Positions 12,274-20,742 of a DNA stretch of 64,000 nucleotides are shown piece by piece; position 1 is the stretch's first letter; every line of letters starts with the position of its first letter. A program made the position numbers and the translations under genes. The notes under the pieces were generated by a model. The model was not told where the DNA came from and ran no database searches. It worked only from the letters and a program-made list of their open reading frames with translations. Origin of the DNA: RI-153 sp963721725 (GTDB lineage Bacteria > Chloroflexota > Anaerolineae > Caldilineales > Caldilineaceae); NCBI GenBank assembly GCA_963721725.1, contig CAVRLX010000016.1, positions 186,001 through 250,000 of the forward strand. The letters run 5' to 3'.

Positions 12274-12291
12274 CTTTTTGTGTGATAAAAT
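12263..12291 (+). promoter_or_regulatory. Predicted sigma-70-type promoter of the LysM gene
   Basis: CTGACA (12263-12268), a 17-bp spacer and TAAAAT (12286-12291) precede the ATG at 12341 by about 50 bp. Both hexamers are one base from the sigma-70 consensus and spacing is optimal. Confidence 0.5.
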
Positions 12292-12340
12292 TTTTGGAAA
12301 GGTGCTTTTGTACACGAGACCGAACCTGGAATAGGACGGC

Positions 12341-13102
12341 ATGAACCGACGTCAACTCGTCTTTATTGTACTGCTCAATGCCTGTGTCAGCCTGGCTATG
12401 GCTGTGTTGGTGGTCTGGATCGCCGATCTGCGCCGCCCCGATGCCGAAGAACTGGCCGCACAGTATACACCGCCGCCCCCTGTGGTCTTGATTGTGACGC
12501 CCACCACAGGCGTTGATCTTGTGGCTGCGCCCACGCCGACGCCCGCGTCTGTGGATCTCCTTCCCACGCCCACGCCTGTTTCGGCCGCCGCCAGCGAGCC
12601 AGAGGTGTATGTAGTGCAACAGGGTGACAGTCTTTTTGTGATTGCCCTGCGCTATAACCTGACCGTTGATCAGTTGATGCAGGCCAACAATTTAACCAAT
12701 CCAGACTATGTTTTTTCGGGCCAGCGATTGGTGATCCCCAGCCCCGGCGGCACAACGACCGCAGGCGCAACCGCCATTCCCGCCGCGCCAGGCGGTGACC
12801 TTTCGCTGCAAGTGCAACAGCCTAACACATTGGATGCCGAACAGGTGCTTATCGTCAATGAAGGCAACAGCGCCATCAATTTACAGGGATGGACCCTGGG
12901 CGGCGATGTGAACGGCCCAGTCTACGCTTTTGGCGATCTGCCCCTTTTCCCCGGCAGCAGCGTACGTTTGCACACGCGCAGCGGACAGAACGACAGCCTC
13001 AATCTCTATTGGTCTCGCTCGTCACCTGTTTGGTCAGCGGGCGCGGTAGTGCGGCTGTTTAACGCCGATGGCCGAGAAGCCGCCAGCTACACAGTTCCAT
13101 AA
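12341..13102 (+). CDS. Membrane-anchored LysM and lamin-tail domain protein
   Basis: A 253-residue protein. Residues ~7-28 form one hydrophobic segment that should act as an uncleaved anchor or signal. A Pro/Thr-rich stalk (~43-85, PTPTPA repeats) leads to one LysM domain (~90-133: VQQGDSLFVIALRYNL, then NNLTNPDYVFSGQRLVIP), which binds glycan strands of peptidoglycan. The C-terminal ~100 residues (VLIVNEGNSAINLQGWTLGG, SVRLHTRSGQND, VVRLFNADGREA) match a lamin-tail (LTD) immunoglobulin-like domain, often found in secreted bacterial proteins. The likely place is the outer face of the membrane with the wall-binding parts outside. A gap of 22 bp with an AGGAGG site leads to the downstream ATP-grasp gene, so they may share a transcript. 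Confidence 0.85.
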   Translation: MNRRQLVFIVLLNACVSLAMAVLVVWIADLRRPDAEELAAQYTPPPPVVLIVTPTTGVDLVAAPTPTPASVDLLPTPTPVSAAASEPEVYVVQQGDSLFVIALRYNLTVDQLMQANNLTNPDYVFSGQRLVIPSPGGTTTAGATAIPAAPGGDLSLQVQQPNTLDAEQVLIVNEGNSAINLQGWTLGGDVNGPVYAFGDLPLFPGSSVRLHTRSGQNDSLNLYWSRSSPVWSAGAVVRLFNADGREAASYTVP

Positions 13103-13124
13103 CCAACATTATTAGGAGGATGGC

Positions 13125-14057
13125 ATGAAGAAAGTCGGCATTATGGTGGGGCGCGAACGCAGCTTCCCACGTGCCTTTATCGAACGAGTCAACAGCCGCA
13201 ACGCTGGGGTGACGGCAGAATGGGTAAAACTGGGCGGCACGGCGCTGGATGTTCCCAATCCCTACGCCGTGATTGTCGATCGCATTAGCCACGAAGTCCC
13301 CTACTATCAGCTCTATTTGAAACACGCCCAAATTCAGGGCACCTATGTGATCAACAACCCCTTTGGGCGCATCGTGGAAGATAAATTCACCGCCAATGCG
13401 ATTGCCCAAACATTGGGTGTCGCCGTCCCCAAATCCATCATCCTGCCCAACAAAGAGTATATCGCCGACATCACCGGCGAAAGTCTGACCAACCTGCTCT
13501 ATCCGGTAAACTGGCTCTGGATTGCCGAGAGCATCGGCCTGCCCACGGTGATGAAGCCTGCCGTGGGCGGCGGCTGGAAGTCTGTGAGCATTGTCCACAC
13601 CGTGGAAGAGATGATCCGCGCCTACGACGCCTCGGGTCAGCTTTCCATGATCGTGCAAGAGTTTATCGACTGGGATCGCTATCTGCGCTGTATCTGCATT
13701 GGCCGCACCAAAGTGCTGCCCATTGCCTGGGATCCCAACCGGCCATTTCACGAGCGCTATCAATCTAACGTTGGCTATCTTTCGGAGGAACTGGGCACAC
13801 GGGTGGTGGATGATGCGCTCAAACTCTGTCGCGGATTGGGCCATGATATGAACACCGTGGAGTTTGCCATCCGCGACGGCGTGCCCTATGCCATTGACTT
13901 TACCAACAGTGCGCCCGATTTTGACATTGTCAGCCTGGGCGAATGGCACTTTGAATGGGTGCTGGAGGCCATGACCGATCTGGTCATTGAAAAGGCATTG
14001 GCCCACCGTCCGATCTCCGACAGCTACGCCGCTGGCGTCATGTCGAGTCACATCTAG
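13125..14057 (+). CDS. ATP-grasp family ligase (RimK-like)
   Basis: A 310-residue ATP-grasp protein, preceded by a strong ribosome site (AGGAGG). The N-terminal domain starts MKKVGIMVGRERSFP. The ATP-grasp core shows a nucleotide-binding Lys in PTVMKPAVGGGWKSV, the QEFIDWDRYLR hinge strand, and the metal-binding end VEFAIRDGVPYAIDFTNSAPDFD. ATP-grasp enzymes join a carboxylate to an amine or thiol through an acyl-phosphate; relatives add amino acids to proteins or small molecules. Nothing here identifies the substrate. A second ATP-grasp gene begins 7 bp after its stop, so the two almost certainly act on the same product. Confidence 0.82.
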   Translation: MKKVGIMVGRERSFPRAFIERVNSRNAGVTAEWVKLGGTALDVPNPYAVIVDRISHEVPYYQLYLKHAQIQGTYVINNPFGRIVEDKFTANAIAQTLGVAVPKSIILPNKEYIADITGESLTNLLYPVNWLWIAESIGLPTVMKPAVGGGWKSVSIVHTVEEMIRAYDASGQLSMIVQEFIDWDRYLRCICIGRTKVLPIAWDPNRPFHERYQSNVGYLSEELGTRVVDDALKLCRGLGHDMNTVEFAIRDGVPYAIDFTNSAPDFDIVSLGEWHFEWVLEAMTDLVIEKALAHRPISDSYAAGVMSSHI

Positions 14058-14064
14058 AAACCTC

Positions 14065-15465
14065 ATGCATCCCACCGATCAGGTCATCGAAACGTATCAT
14101 CATTGGCTGCGTCAGAGCGACGTAGCCGCGCTGTGGGGTGCTTTCCGCGATCAGATGGCGGCGAACTTGCTCACCTTTGGCGACCGTCCCATCTGCAACG
14201 TGCTGCGTCCGCATTTTATGCACCCGGCAGAATATGAGCGTATGGTGACGGCGACAGAAGCGGTGGTCAGCGCCATTCACAAGCTCTATGCCGCCCTGCG
14301 CCGCGGCGAGATCGACATGATCACGGCGTTGCATCTTTCGCCCGCCGAGGCCGCGTTGGTGCAACTGCCCGACCGCCACGGTCGCCCCGATGTATCGGCG
14401 CGCATGGATGCGTTTTGGCTGCGCGGTCATGAGATTGGCCGCGGCGATCTCTACTTTTTGGAATACAACGCCGACAGCCCCGGTGGGCTAAGCTATGGCG
14501 ATGTGCTGAGCGATCTCTTTTTCGATCTGGAACCCATGCGGCGGCTGGCCGAAACGCACCACATTCAGGGCTATCCTGTGCGTCGCCATGTCTACCAAAC
14601 GCTGTTGGGGTGCTATGTCGATTGGTGCGCGGCGCTGGGGAAATCTCCTGTGGCGCGTCCCAATATCGCCATTGTCGATTGGCGCACCGTGCGCACGCGC
14701 AACGAATTTATCCTCTCGCAGCAGATCTTTGAGGCAGCGGGCAGCGTTGTGCGCATCTGTGATCCCGACGAACTGACCCTGCGCGACGGGCGGTTGTGGG
14801 TGGACGATTTCGCCATCGATATCGTCTACAAGCGTGTGGTGGTCAACGAGCTGATTAACCGCTACCCGGACCCGGCGCAGTTGTTGGCCCATCCGTTGGT
14901 GCAGGCGGTGGCGTTGGACCAGGTTTGCATTGCCAATCATTTCAATTGCCAACTCCTGTATAATAAAGCCATCTTCGCCCTGCTCAGCGACGAGGAGCAT
15001 GCCCATCGCTTTAGCCGCGACGAGAATCGCGCCATTGGGCAGCATGTGCCGTGGACGCGTATGGTGGCAGATCGGCGCACGCGCGTGCATGACGAGCCGG
15101 TTGAGTTGATCCCGTGGATGGCGGCCCACAAAGACGATCTGGTGATCAAGCCTATCCGCGAATATGGCGGCACTGGCGTGATCTTGGGGTGGGAAGTGGA
15201 CGAAGCCACTTGGGCGATGGCGGTGGAACGAGGGTTGGCGACGCCGCATGTGGTGCAAAAACGAGTTCCCATCCCGCGCGCACAGTTTCCCATCTGGCAG
15301 GGCGAAGCGCTACAATTCGTGTGGCGCATGATGGATGTCGATCCCTATGTCTGGCGCGGTCAGCGTGTGGCCCATGCTGGGGTGCGTCTGGGCACGAGCA
15401 GTCTGCTCAACGTGAGCGCCGGCGGCGGATCGGCTGTGCCGCTTTTCTTGGTGGAAGAGAAATAG
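14065..15465 (+). CDS. Circularly permuted ATP-grasp-like protein
   Basis: A 466-residue protein starting at ATG 14065, seven bases after the previous stop; an upstream start overlapping that gene is less likely. The pattern LEYNADSPGGLSYGDVLSDLF in the first third and LVIKPIREYGGTGVILG followed by VVQKRVPIP near the end match the order seen in circularly permuted ATP-grasp proteins and glutathionylspermidine-synthase-like enzymes, where the metal-binding segment precedes the ATP lysine segment. The C-terminal LGTSSLLNVSAGGGSAVP is typical of this group. The likely activity is ligation of an amine to a carboxylate; substrate unknown. It pairs with the upstream ATP-grasp gene. A short palindrome follows the stop. 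Confidence 0.75.
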   Translation: MHPTDQVIETYHHWLRQSDVAALWGAFRDQMAANLLTFGDRPICNVLRPHFMHPAEYERMVTATEAVVSAIHKLYAALRRGEIDMITALHLSPAEAALVQLPDRHGRPDVSARMDAFWLRGHEIGRGDLYFLEYNADSPGGLSYGDVLSDLFFDLEPMRRLAETHHIQGYPVRRHVYQTLLGCYVDWCAALGKSPVARPNIAIVDWRTVRTRNEFILSQQIFEAAGSVVRICDPDELTLRDGRLWVDDFAIDIVYKRVVVNELINRYPDPAQLLAHPLVQAVALDQVCIANHFNCQLLYNKAIFALLSDEEHAHRFSRDENRAIGQHVPWTRMVADRRTRVHDEPVELIPWMAAHKDDLVIKPIREYGGTGVILGWEVDEATWAMAVERGLATPHVVQKRVPIPRAQFPIWQGEALQFVWRMMDVDPYVWRGQRVAHAGVRLGTSSLLNVSAGGGSAVPLFLVEEK

Positions 15466-15467
15466 CG

Positions 15468-15488
15468 GGACGGACTGTCAGTCCGTCC
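15468..15488. repeat. Short perfect palindrome GGACGGACTG-T-CAGTCCGTCC
   Basis: Ten-base arms around one unpaired base, placed between the ATP-grasp stop and the next ribosome site. There is no T-tract, so a terminator is unlikely; it may be a REP-like unit or a binding site. Confidence 0.7.
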
Positions 15489-15520
15489 TACGTGTGCTTT
15501 GATTGGAAGTGAGGAATTTC

Positions 15521-16112
15521 ATGGCTGACGAAAAATCTCCAAACAGCAGTGGTGATGGCAAAGCGGCCGAGGGTGGCAGCAAACGCCGTTATTTTCGCCA
15601 ACGCCGGCGCAAGGGCAAATCTGGCGAAAAGCGGACCAACGAGCAAGCCGCGCCCACGGCACAGGCAGGTGGCAAGGAAGCCAGCCCAGAGCGTAAACCG
15701 AACCAGCGCAATAACCCTGGCAACCCTAATAACAATACCAAAAAGCGGCGTTCGCGACGCCGGAATGGACGGGATCGGCAGCCACAGGTGGAGACTCCCT
15801 CGGTGGTAAATCAAGAGCCGGAGCCGACCTATCATGAACCTTCATCGGTTTATGTTTACACCTATATTGTGCGGCCCGCCTATCGGGATAGCATGAGCGA
15901 CTATCGCCCGGAAACGTCGTTTTTGCAGAGCGCTCACCGCGAGGGCGAAACGGTCCAGATCCACGAGCATGGAGCGGCTGCAAGAGGAGATCAACGTTCA
16001 ACTAGATTTGCAGTTCAACCCGCCGCCGAAACCCAAAGTGTCGTTGGCAGATATCTTCGGCGATGACGACGATGACGACGACGGTGATGACGATGAAACG
16101 ACTGATCAGTGA
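15521..16112 (+). CDS. Arg/Lys-rich protein with acidic tail, function unknown (apparent frameshift)
   Basis: Translation from ATG 15521 (site GTGAGG upstream) gives a strongly basic, low-complexity N-terminus (clusters such as KRRYFRQRRRKGK and KKRRSRRRNGRDRQ) rich in Gln, Asn and Pro, then a less biased segment near residue 110-150. Near 15,968 the frame changes: the +1 frame continues with MERLQEEINVQLDLQF, PPPKPKVSLADIFG and a run of Asp to TGA 16112. Joining both frames gives a ~197-residue protein with a basic head and a poly-Asp tail, which suits an RNA- or ribosome-associated factor, but no domain is recognised. The stop lies 8 bp before the asnS start, suggesting co-transcription. 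Without the shift the basic frame ends at 16066. Confidence 0.55.
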
Positions 16113-16120
16113 GGAAACCC

Positions 16121-17467
16121 GTGGCCCCAATCATAACTATACGCGAAATGGCCGATCATGTCGGCGAAGAAGTGACGTTGCAGGGCTGGCTCTATGCCAA
16201 GACCGGCAAGGGACGGCTGCAATTTTTGCAGATACGCGATGGCAGTGGCACTTGCCAGGCGGTGGTTTTTAACAAGAATGTCAGCGAGGCCGATTTTGAA
16301 ACAGCCAAATCGCTGACCCAAGAGAGCAGCCTGCGTGTCACAGGAACCGTGAAACAGGACGAACGCGCTCCCGGCACGCCCGGCGGCTATGAACTGGACG
16401 CCATTAGCGTTGCGGCCGTGCAGGTAGCCGACCCTGACTATCCGATTACGCCTAAGGATCATGGCGTCGAATTTTTGATGAACAACCGCCACCTGTGGCT
16501 GCGTTCGCCGCGCCAATGGGCGGTGTTGCGCATCCGCGCCACCATCATCCGCGCCATTCGCGGCTGGCTAGACGATCACGGTTTTGTCAACGTGGACACG
16601 CCCATCCTCACCCCGTCGGCGGCGGAGGGCACAACCACCTTGTTTGAGATCGACTATCACGGCGAGCCTGCCTATTTGGCCCAGACTGGGCAGCTTTACA
16701 ACGAGGCCAACATCTTCGCCTTTGGCAAAGTCTACTGTTTCGGCCCCACCTTCCGCGCCGAGAAGAGCAAAACCCGTCGCCATCTGCAAGAGTTTTGGAT
16801 GGTGGAGCCGGAGATTGCCTTTTGCGATTTGGAAGGGCTAATGGAGATTGAAGAGGCGTTTGTCAGCCACATTGTGCAGACCTGTCTACGTGAGAATGCC
16901 GCCGAATTGGCGCTGCTCGAACGGGACACGGTGCATCTGCAACGTGTGTCGCCGCCGTTCCCGCGCATTCATTACGACGAAGCCGTGGCGATGATCAACA
17001 AGGCTGCGGCTGCCGGTGAGATTGTCCCCGGCTATGAAGATACCGTGCCGTCGATTGAGTGGGGCGATGATTTTGGTAGCCCACACGAGACCTATCTGGC
17101 TGCCCAGTTTGACAAGCCGGTTTTCGTCCATCACTATCCCACCCAGGTCAAGGCTTTTTACATGGAGCCAGAACCTGACCGCGGCGAAGTTTGTCGCAGT
17201 GTCGATCTGCTGGCCCCTGAGGGCTATGGCGAGGTTACCGGCGGCAGCGAGCGCATGAGCGATCCGCAAAAGCTCATCGCAGCCATTGAACATCATGGCC
17301 TGCCCATGGATGCCTACGAATGGTACATCGACCTGCGTAAATATGGCTCCGTGGTCCACAGCGGCTTCGGCCTGGGCCTCGAACGCACGGTGGCTTGGGT
17401 CTGTGGCCTCGATCATGTGCGCGAAACGACGGCGTTCCCGCGCACACTTCAATACTTGCGACCGTAG
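16121..17467 (+). CDS. asnS: Asparaginyl-tRNA synthetase
   Basis: AsnRS charges tRNA-Asn with asparagine. The 448-residue class II enzyme has the N-terminal OB anticodon-binding fold (VTLQGWLYAKTGKGRLQFLQIRDGSG), motif 2 (FGPTFRAEKSKTRRHLQEFWMVEPE region), the Asn-pocket segment GEVTGGSERM and motif 3 (GFGLGLERTVAWVCGL). GTG 16121 is chosen because GAGGAAA sits 6 bases upstream and the fold begins directly; a GTG at 16109 would lie on that site. Presence of a stand-alone AsnRS means Asn-tRNA is made directly rather than only through the GatCAB amidation route. Confidence 0.94.
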   Translation: MAPIITIREMADHVGEEVTLQGWLYAKTGKGRLQFLQIRDGSGTCQAVVFNKNVSEADFETAKSLTQESSLRVTGTVKQDERAPGTPGGYELDAISVAAVQVADPDYPITPKDHGVEFLMNNRHLWLRSPRQWAVLRIRATIIRAIRGWLDDHGFVNVDTPILTPSAAEGTTTLFEIDYHGEPAYLAQTGQLYNEANIFAFGKVYCFGPTFRAEKSKTRRHLQEFWMVEPEIAFCDLEGLMEIEEAFVSHIVQTCLRENAAELALLERDTVHLQRVSPPFPRIHYDEAVAMINKAAAAGEIVPGYEDTVPSIEWGDDFGSPHETYLAAQFDKPVFVHHYPTQVKAFYMEPEPDRGEVCRSVDLLAPEGYGEVTGGSERMSDPQKLIAAIEHHGLPMDAYEWYIDLRKYGSVVHSGFGLGLERTVAWVCGLDHVRETTAFPRTLQYLRP

Positions 17468-17469
17468 CA

Positions 17470-17519
17470 GATGACAAGGTGACAAGGTGAGTTTACTTTC
17501 ACCTTGTCACCTTGTCATC
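17470..17519. other. 21-bp perfect stem-loop after asnS
   Basis: Arms 17470-17490 and 17499-17519 are perfect complements around the 8-nt loop GTTTACTT. The arms consist of repeated GACAAGGT units, and further TTGTCATC copies follow up to the next start codon. There is no U-tract, but the stem starts 3 bp after the asnS stop, so it may end or stabilise that transcript. Confidence 0.65.
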
Positions 17520-17532
17520 TTGTCATCTTGTC

Positions 17533-18617
17533 ATGTTCTACGTACTCATTCTTGCCCTCGCGTTCATGCTTTCCCTCACTCTGACCCCGCTTGCCATGCA
17601 CTTGGGCCATCGCCTGGGGTGGGTGGATCGACCGGGAGGACGCCGTAAACACCGTGGCATTGTTCCGCGCACAGGCGGTCTTGCCCTCTACGCCGCGTTT
17701 ACCCTCACAATCTTGATTACCCTTGTCTTGCCCTGGCTGCTGCCCGCCGAGATTGCCGTCGGGCTGGCTGCCGCCGCGCAATGATCCCGACGAATTGCGC
17801 CGTGTAATTGCCCTGCTCGTCGGCGTGACTTTTTGCGTGGGGGCTGGCCTGCTCGATGATCGGCTGCGTTTTTCGTCGCTGCCCCAATATGGGGTGCAAT
17901 TGGTGGCCGCGCTCATCGCCATTGCCGGGCTGATTTTTATCAAGCACGTCAACAATCCCTTGGGCGACGGTTTCCTTTTGGATGCCGAGGCAGGGTTTCC
18001 GTGGTGGGTGGTGCTGCCGTTGACTGTCTTTTGGTTCATGGGGATGATGAACACGGTCAATTTTTTGGATGGTCTCAGTGGATTGGTGGCGGGGGTGACA
18101 GCCATCCTGTGTGCGATCTTGGCGATTCACATGCTCTTTGCCGCCGAGCCGCCGCAGTTAAGCGTGGCGATCTTGCCCGTTGCGCTGTTGGGAACGGTGC
18201 TGGGCTTTTTGCCCTTTAACTTTGCGCCGGCGCGGGTTTTTATGGGCAGTAGTGGCAGCTATGTATTGGGCTTTGCCCTGGCTGCCCTGGGCATCATCGG
18301 CGGGGCGCGGCTGGCAACGGTGTTGCTGGTCTTGGGCTTACCTGTGCTGGACGTGGCCTGGCTGATCTATAGCCGCTGGCGGCGCGGTCTTTCGCCGGGG
18401 GCGGGCGGGCGCGATCATCTACACTTTCGCCTGCTCGATATTGGCCTGCGCGAGCGGGTCATTGTGGTTGGATATTCGGGTATTTTGCGCGCTTTTTGGC
18501 GGGATGACGCTCTTGCTGGAAGCAAGGATTTACAAACTGGTGGCGTTGGCGGGGTTAACGTTGCTGGCGCTGGGGGTGATGATCTGGGCGGCGCGCATAT
18601 CTGTACAAGAAGAATAA
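17533..18617 (+). CDS. WecA/MraY-family polyprenyl-phosphate sugar-1-phosphate transferase (two apparent frameshifts)
   Basis: Polytopic GT4 transferases move a sugar-1-phosphate from a UDP-sugar to undecaprenyl phosphate and so start glycan synthesis. Frame one (17533-17784) gives the N-terminal helices and the DRPGGRRKH loop. Near 17,775 the next frame continues with NDPDELRRVIALLVG, LLDDRLRF (the DD pair), NTVNFLDGLSGL, VFMGSSGSYVLGF and the cytoplasmic HLHFRLLDIGL. Near 18,480 a third frame adds LFGGMTLLLEARIYKL and a last helix to TAA 18615-18617. Rejoined length is ~361 residues, normal for WecA. The usual GDxGS motif reads GSSGS, so one conserved Asp is missing. ATG 17533 gives a clean first helix. 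Confidence 0.82.
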
Positions 18618-18657
18618 AAAAACCTGTCAGGTTTTCTGAAACCTGACAGGTTTTTTT
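18616..18657. terminator. Bidirectional terminator
   Basis: AAACCTGTCAG and CTGACAGGTTT arms are flanked by A-runs on one side and T-runs on the other. It separates the sugar transferase gene (+) from the convergent peptide-binding lipoprotein gene (-). Confidence 0.8.
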
Positions 18658-18671
18658 ACAAAGTTGGCGAG

Positions 18672-20501
18672 CTATTCGCCAATGCGATACCAATCTTCAA
18701 GGTTCCACAACTCAGTATCCCAGCCGTTCATATCCACGCCACCCAGCGTGTTGTTGTAGGCAGAGACCGAACCACGGAAGACCAGGGGCAGGTTGGTGTA
18801 GTTCTGGGCCAGCATGTCGTTCAACTGCATGGCAATCACTGCCCGCTCTTCCAGCCCAGCCGTGTCGGTGAGAGTGGAGTAGAGCGCATCGTATTCAGGA
18901 CTGCACCAGCGTTCGTTGTTATTGCCCAGCCACCCCGTGTCCGGGCTGGCGATGTTTTCACCATCCAGACAGAGCCAGCCCGAGAGGTAGCTTTGTGGGT
19001 CGGGGCTTTCTGGGCCGTTGGTGAACATCTGCACATCAGCATAGAACTTGCCCAAGGTGTCGGGGCTGGCAGGATCGCCACCGAAGAAGACGGCAGCATC
19101 AATGTTGCGCAGTTCGGTGGCAACACCGATCTCTTCCCACCATTGCTTGACCAATGCCTGGGTTTTTTGGCGCACAGAGTTGGTGGAACTCTGATAGAGC
19201 ACGCGCAGTTCGACACCATCTGCGTTCTCGCGTACACCGTCACCGTTGCTGTCTGTCCAACCTGCTTCTTCCAAGACGGCTTTCGCACCTTCAATATCTT
19301 GGGTCAGGCAACCGTCGTTAGCCGTGGAGACCACCGATTCGGGACCAGATAAGATGTTGCAGGTGGGCTTACCAGCAAAACCGTACAACTGCTCGGCAAT
19401 GATGGTGCGGTCAATGGCCATGGAAAGGGCCTGGCGCACTGCCGGATCAGAGAGGAATGGATGGGCGTTTGTGCCATCGGCGGTCCACACCGAGCGCTGA
19501 TCGCCCAGATCGGCACCGGGGTTGGTGAAGTTGATCAGGATGCGTTCCACATTGCCGCCAAAAGCATTGGCAACGGTTCCCTGTCCAGCCGCTTCCATGT
19601 CGATCAGAATTTGCGGTTCGACTTGCAGGTTCCAGCCATAATCGGCTTCGCCCGTTTCCAGCACGGCACGAGCGGCAGCGGCAGCGTCACCGCCACCCTT
19701 CATTACTACTTCGGCGAAGTGGGGCTTGTTCTCTTCACGGTAATTTTCGTTCACCGTAAAGACCACCACATCATTGGCACGGAAGTCGCTCACTTTGAAG
19801 GGGCCAGTGCCGATGGGGCCAGTGTTGGCCTCGGAACATTCGGTGGCAGCTGCCCCCAGGCACTCGGCAAACTGGGCTTTCTGGATAATGGGAGCCAGTT
19901 GGGAGCCAAACGGGTTATACGGGTAGGGAGTTGGGGCCTCAAAGGTGATTTTCACTGTGAGGTCATCCACTGCTTCCACGCTGGCAACGCCTTCAAAGCT
20001 GGTGGCGGAACTACAGCCCATGTCAGGATGGGTGCAGTATTCCCAGGTGAAGACGACATCTTCAGCGGTGAACGGTGTGCCATCCGACCAGAGCACGCCC
20101 TCTTTGAGCGTCCAGGTAATGGAGGTGAGATCCTCGGCAAAGCCGCCATTTTCCACAGAGGGAATCTCTGCGGCTAACACGGGAATCAACTCGCCAGAGG
20201 GGCTGTAGTTGAAGAGTGGCTCCAGAATAACCGAGGCAGCATGAAAATCTTTGGTTCCACTGGAGAGATAGGGGTTGAGAATCGACACAGCCTGCCAGTA
20301 GAGCAGGGTGACCGTGCCTTCCGTGCCGCGGCCTGGCTCTTCGTCATCGGCGGCTTCTTCGGTGGTGCTGGCTGCTTCTTCTGCGGCTGGGGCTGCTGGT
20401 TCGGCGGACGGTGCAGCGGGTGTACACGCTGTCGCCATCAGCATCAAGAACAGCAGCAGACCAACCAGACGCACCAAACTGAGTGACTTGGATTGCATCA
20501 T
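18672..20501 (-). CDS. ABC-type peptide-binding lipoprotein (SBP_bac_5), paralogue 1
   Basis: A 609-residue solute-binding protein. The N-terminus has a basic start, a hydrophobic stretch and a lipobox (LMATAC), so Cys ~26 should be lipid-modified and the protein tethered outside the membrane. A Pro/Ala/Glu-rich stalk follows. The body shows SBP family 5 features: YLSSGTKDFHAASVILEPLF, WTLKEGVLWSDGTPFTAEDVVFTWEY and AVRQALSMAIDR. This family delivers oligopeptides, and sometimes sugars or metals, to an ABC importer. No permease or ATPase gene is nearby, so it is an orphan in this window. It closely resembles the next gene upstream, a recent tandem duplicate. RBS AAAGGAG precedes the start. 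Confidence 0.9.
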   Translation of the reverse strand: MMQSKSLSLVRLVGLLLFLMLMATACTPAAPSAEPAAPAAEEAASTTEEAADDEEPGRGTEGTVTLLYWQAVSILNPYLSSGTKDFHAASVILEPLFNYSPSGELIPVLAAEIPSVENGGFAEDLTSITWTLKEGVLWSDGTPFTAEDVVFTWEYCTHPDMGCSSATSFEGVASVEAVDDLTVKITFEAPTPYPYNPFGSQLAPIIQKAQFAECLGAAATECSEANTGPIGTGPFKVSDFRANDVVVFTVNENYREENKPHFAEVVMKGGGDAAAAARAVLETGEADYGWNLQVEPQILIDMEAAGQGTVANAFGGNVERILINFTNPGADLGDQRSVWTADGTNAHPFLSDPAVRQALSMAIDRTIIAEQLYGFAGKPTCNILSGPESVVSTANDGCLTQDIEGAKAVLEEAGWTDSNGDGVRENADGVELRVLYQSSTNSVRQKTQALVKQWWEEIGVATELRNIDAAVFFGGDPASPDTLGKFYADVQMFTNGPESPDPQSYLSGWLCLDGENIASPDTGWLGNNNERWCSPEYDALYSTLTDTAGLEERAVIAMQLNDMLAQNYTNLPLVFRGSVSAYNNTLGGVDMNGWDTELWNLEDWYRIGE

Positions 20502-20690
20502 CTTCTGTTTTGCTCCTTTGATGGAATGAAATGGAAAAACGCTATGCTCAAAAATAGTGTACCAGATCGTACCAGGGGATGGATGGATTTGGACACCAGG
20601 GACTAACCGTTTTTTACGCTACCTTGGGGGAGTGTATAGAGGAAAATTGTTACCCCAGGCAGGTATGAATTATTGTTTACAGCTTGAGGA

Positions 20691-20730
20691 AAAAGATCTG
20701 CTAAGTTCTTTCAAACTTAGCAGATCTTTT
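20691..20730 (-). terminator. Terminator of peptide-binding paralogue 2
   Basis: A 17-bp stem (AAAAGATCTGCTAAGTT and its complement, loop CTTTCA) lies 13 bp after the stop at 20743; on the minus strand it ends in a T-run. Confidence 0.8.
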
Positions 20731-20742
20731 TTGTAAAATCAA

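Noticed and set aside
14488..15258. 256-residue minus-strand open frame inside the second ATP-grasp gene
   Set aside because: Antisense shadow of a gene with clear ATP-grasp motifs; its translation has no recognisable domain.
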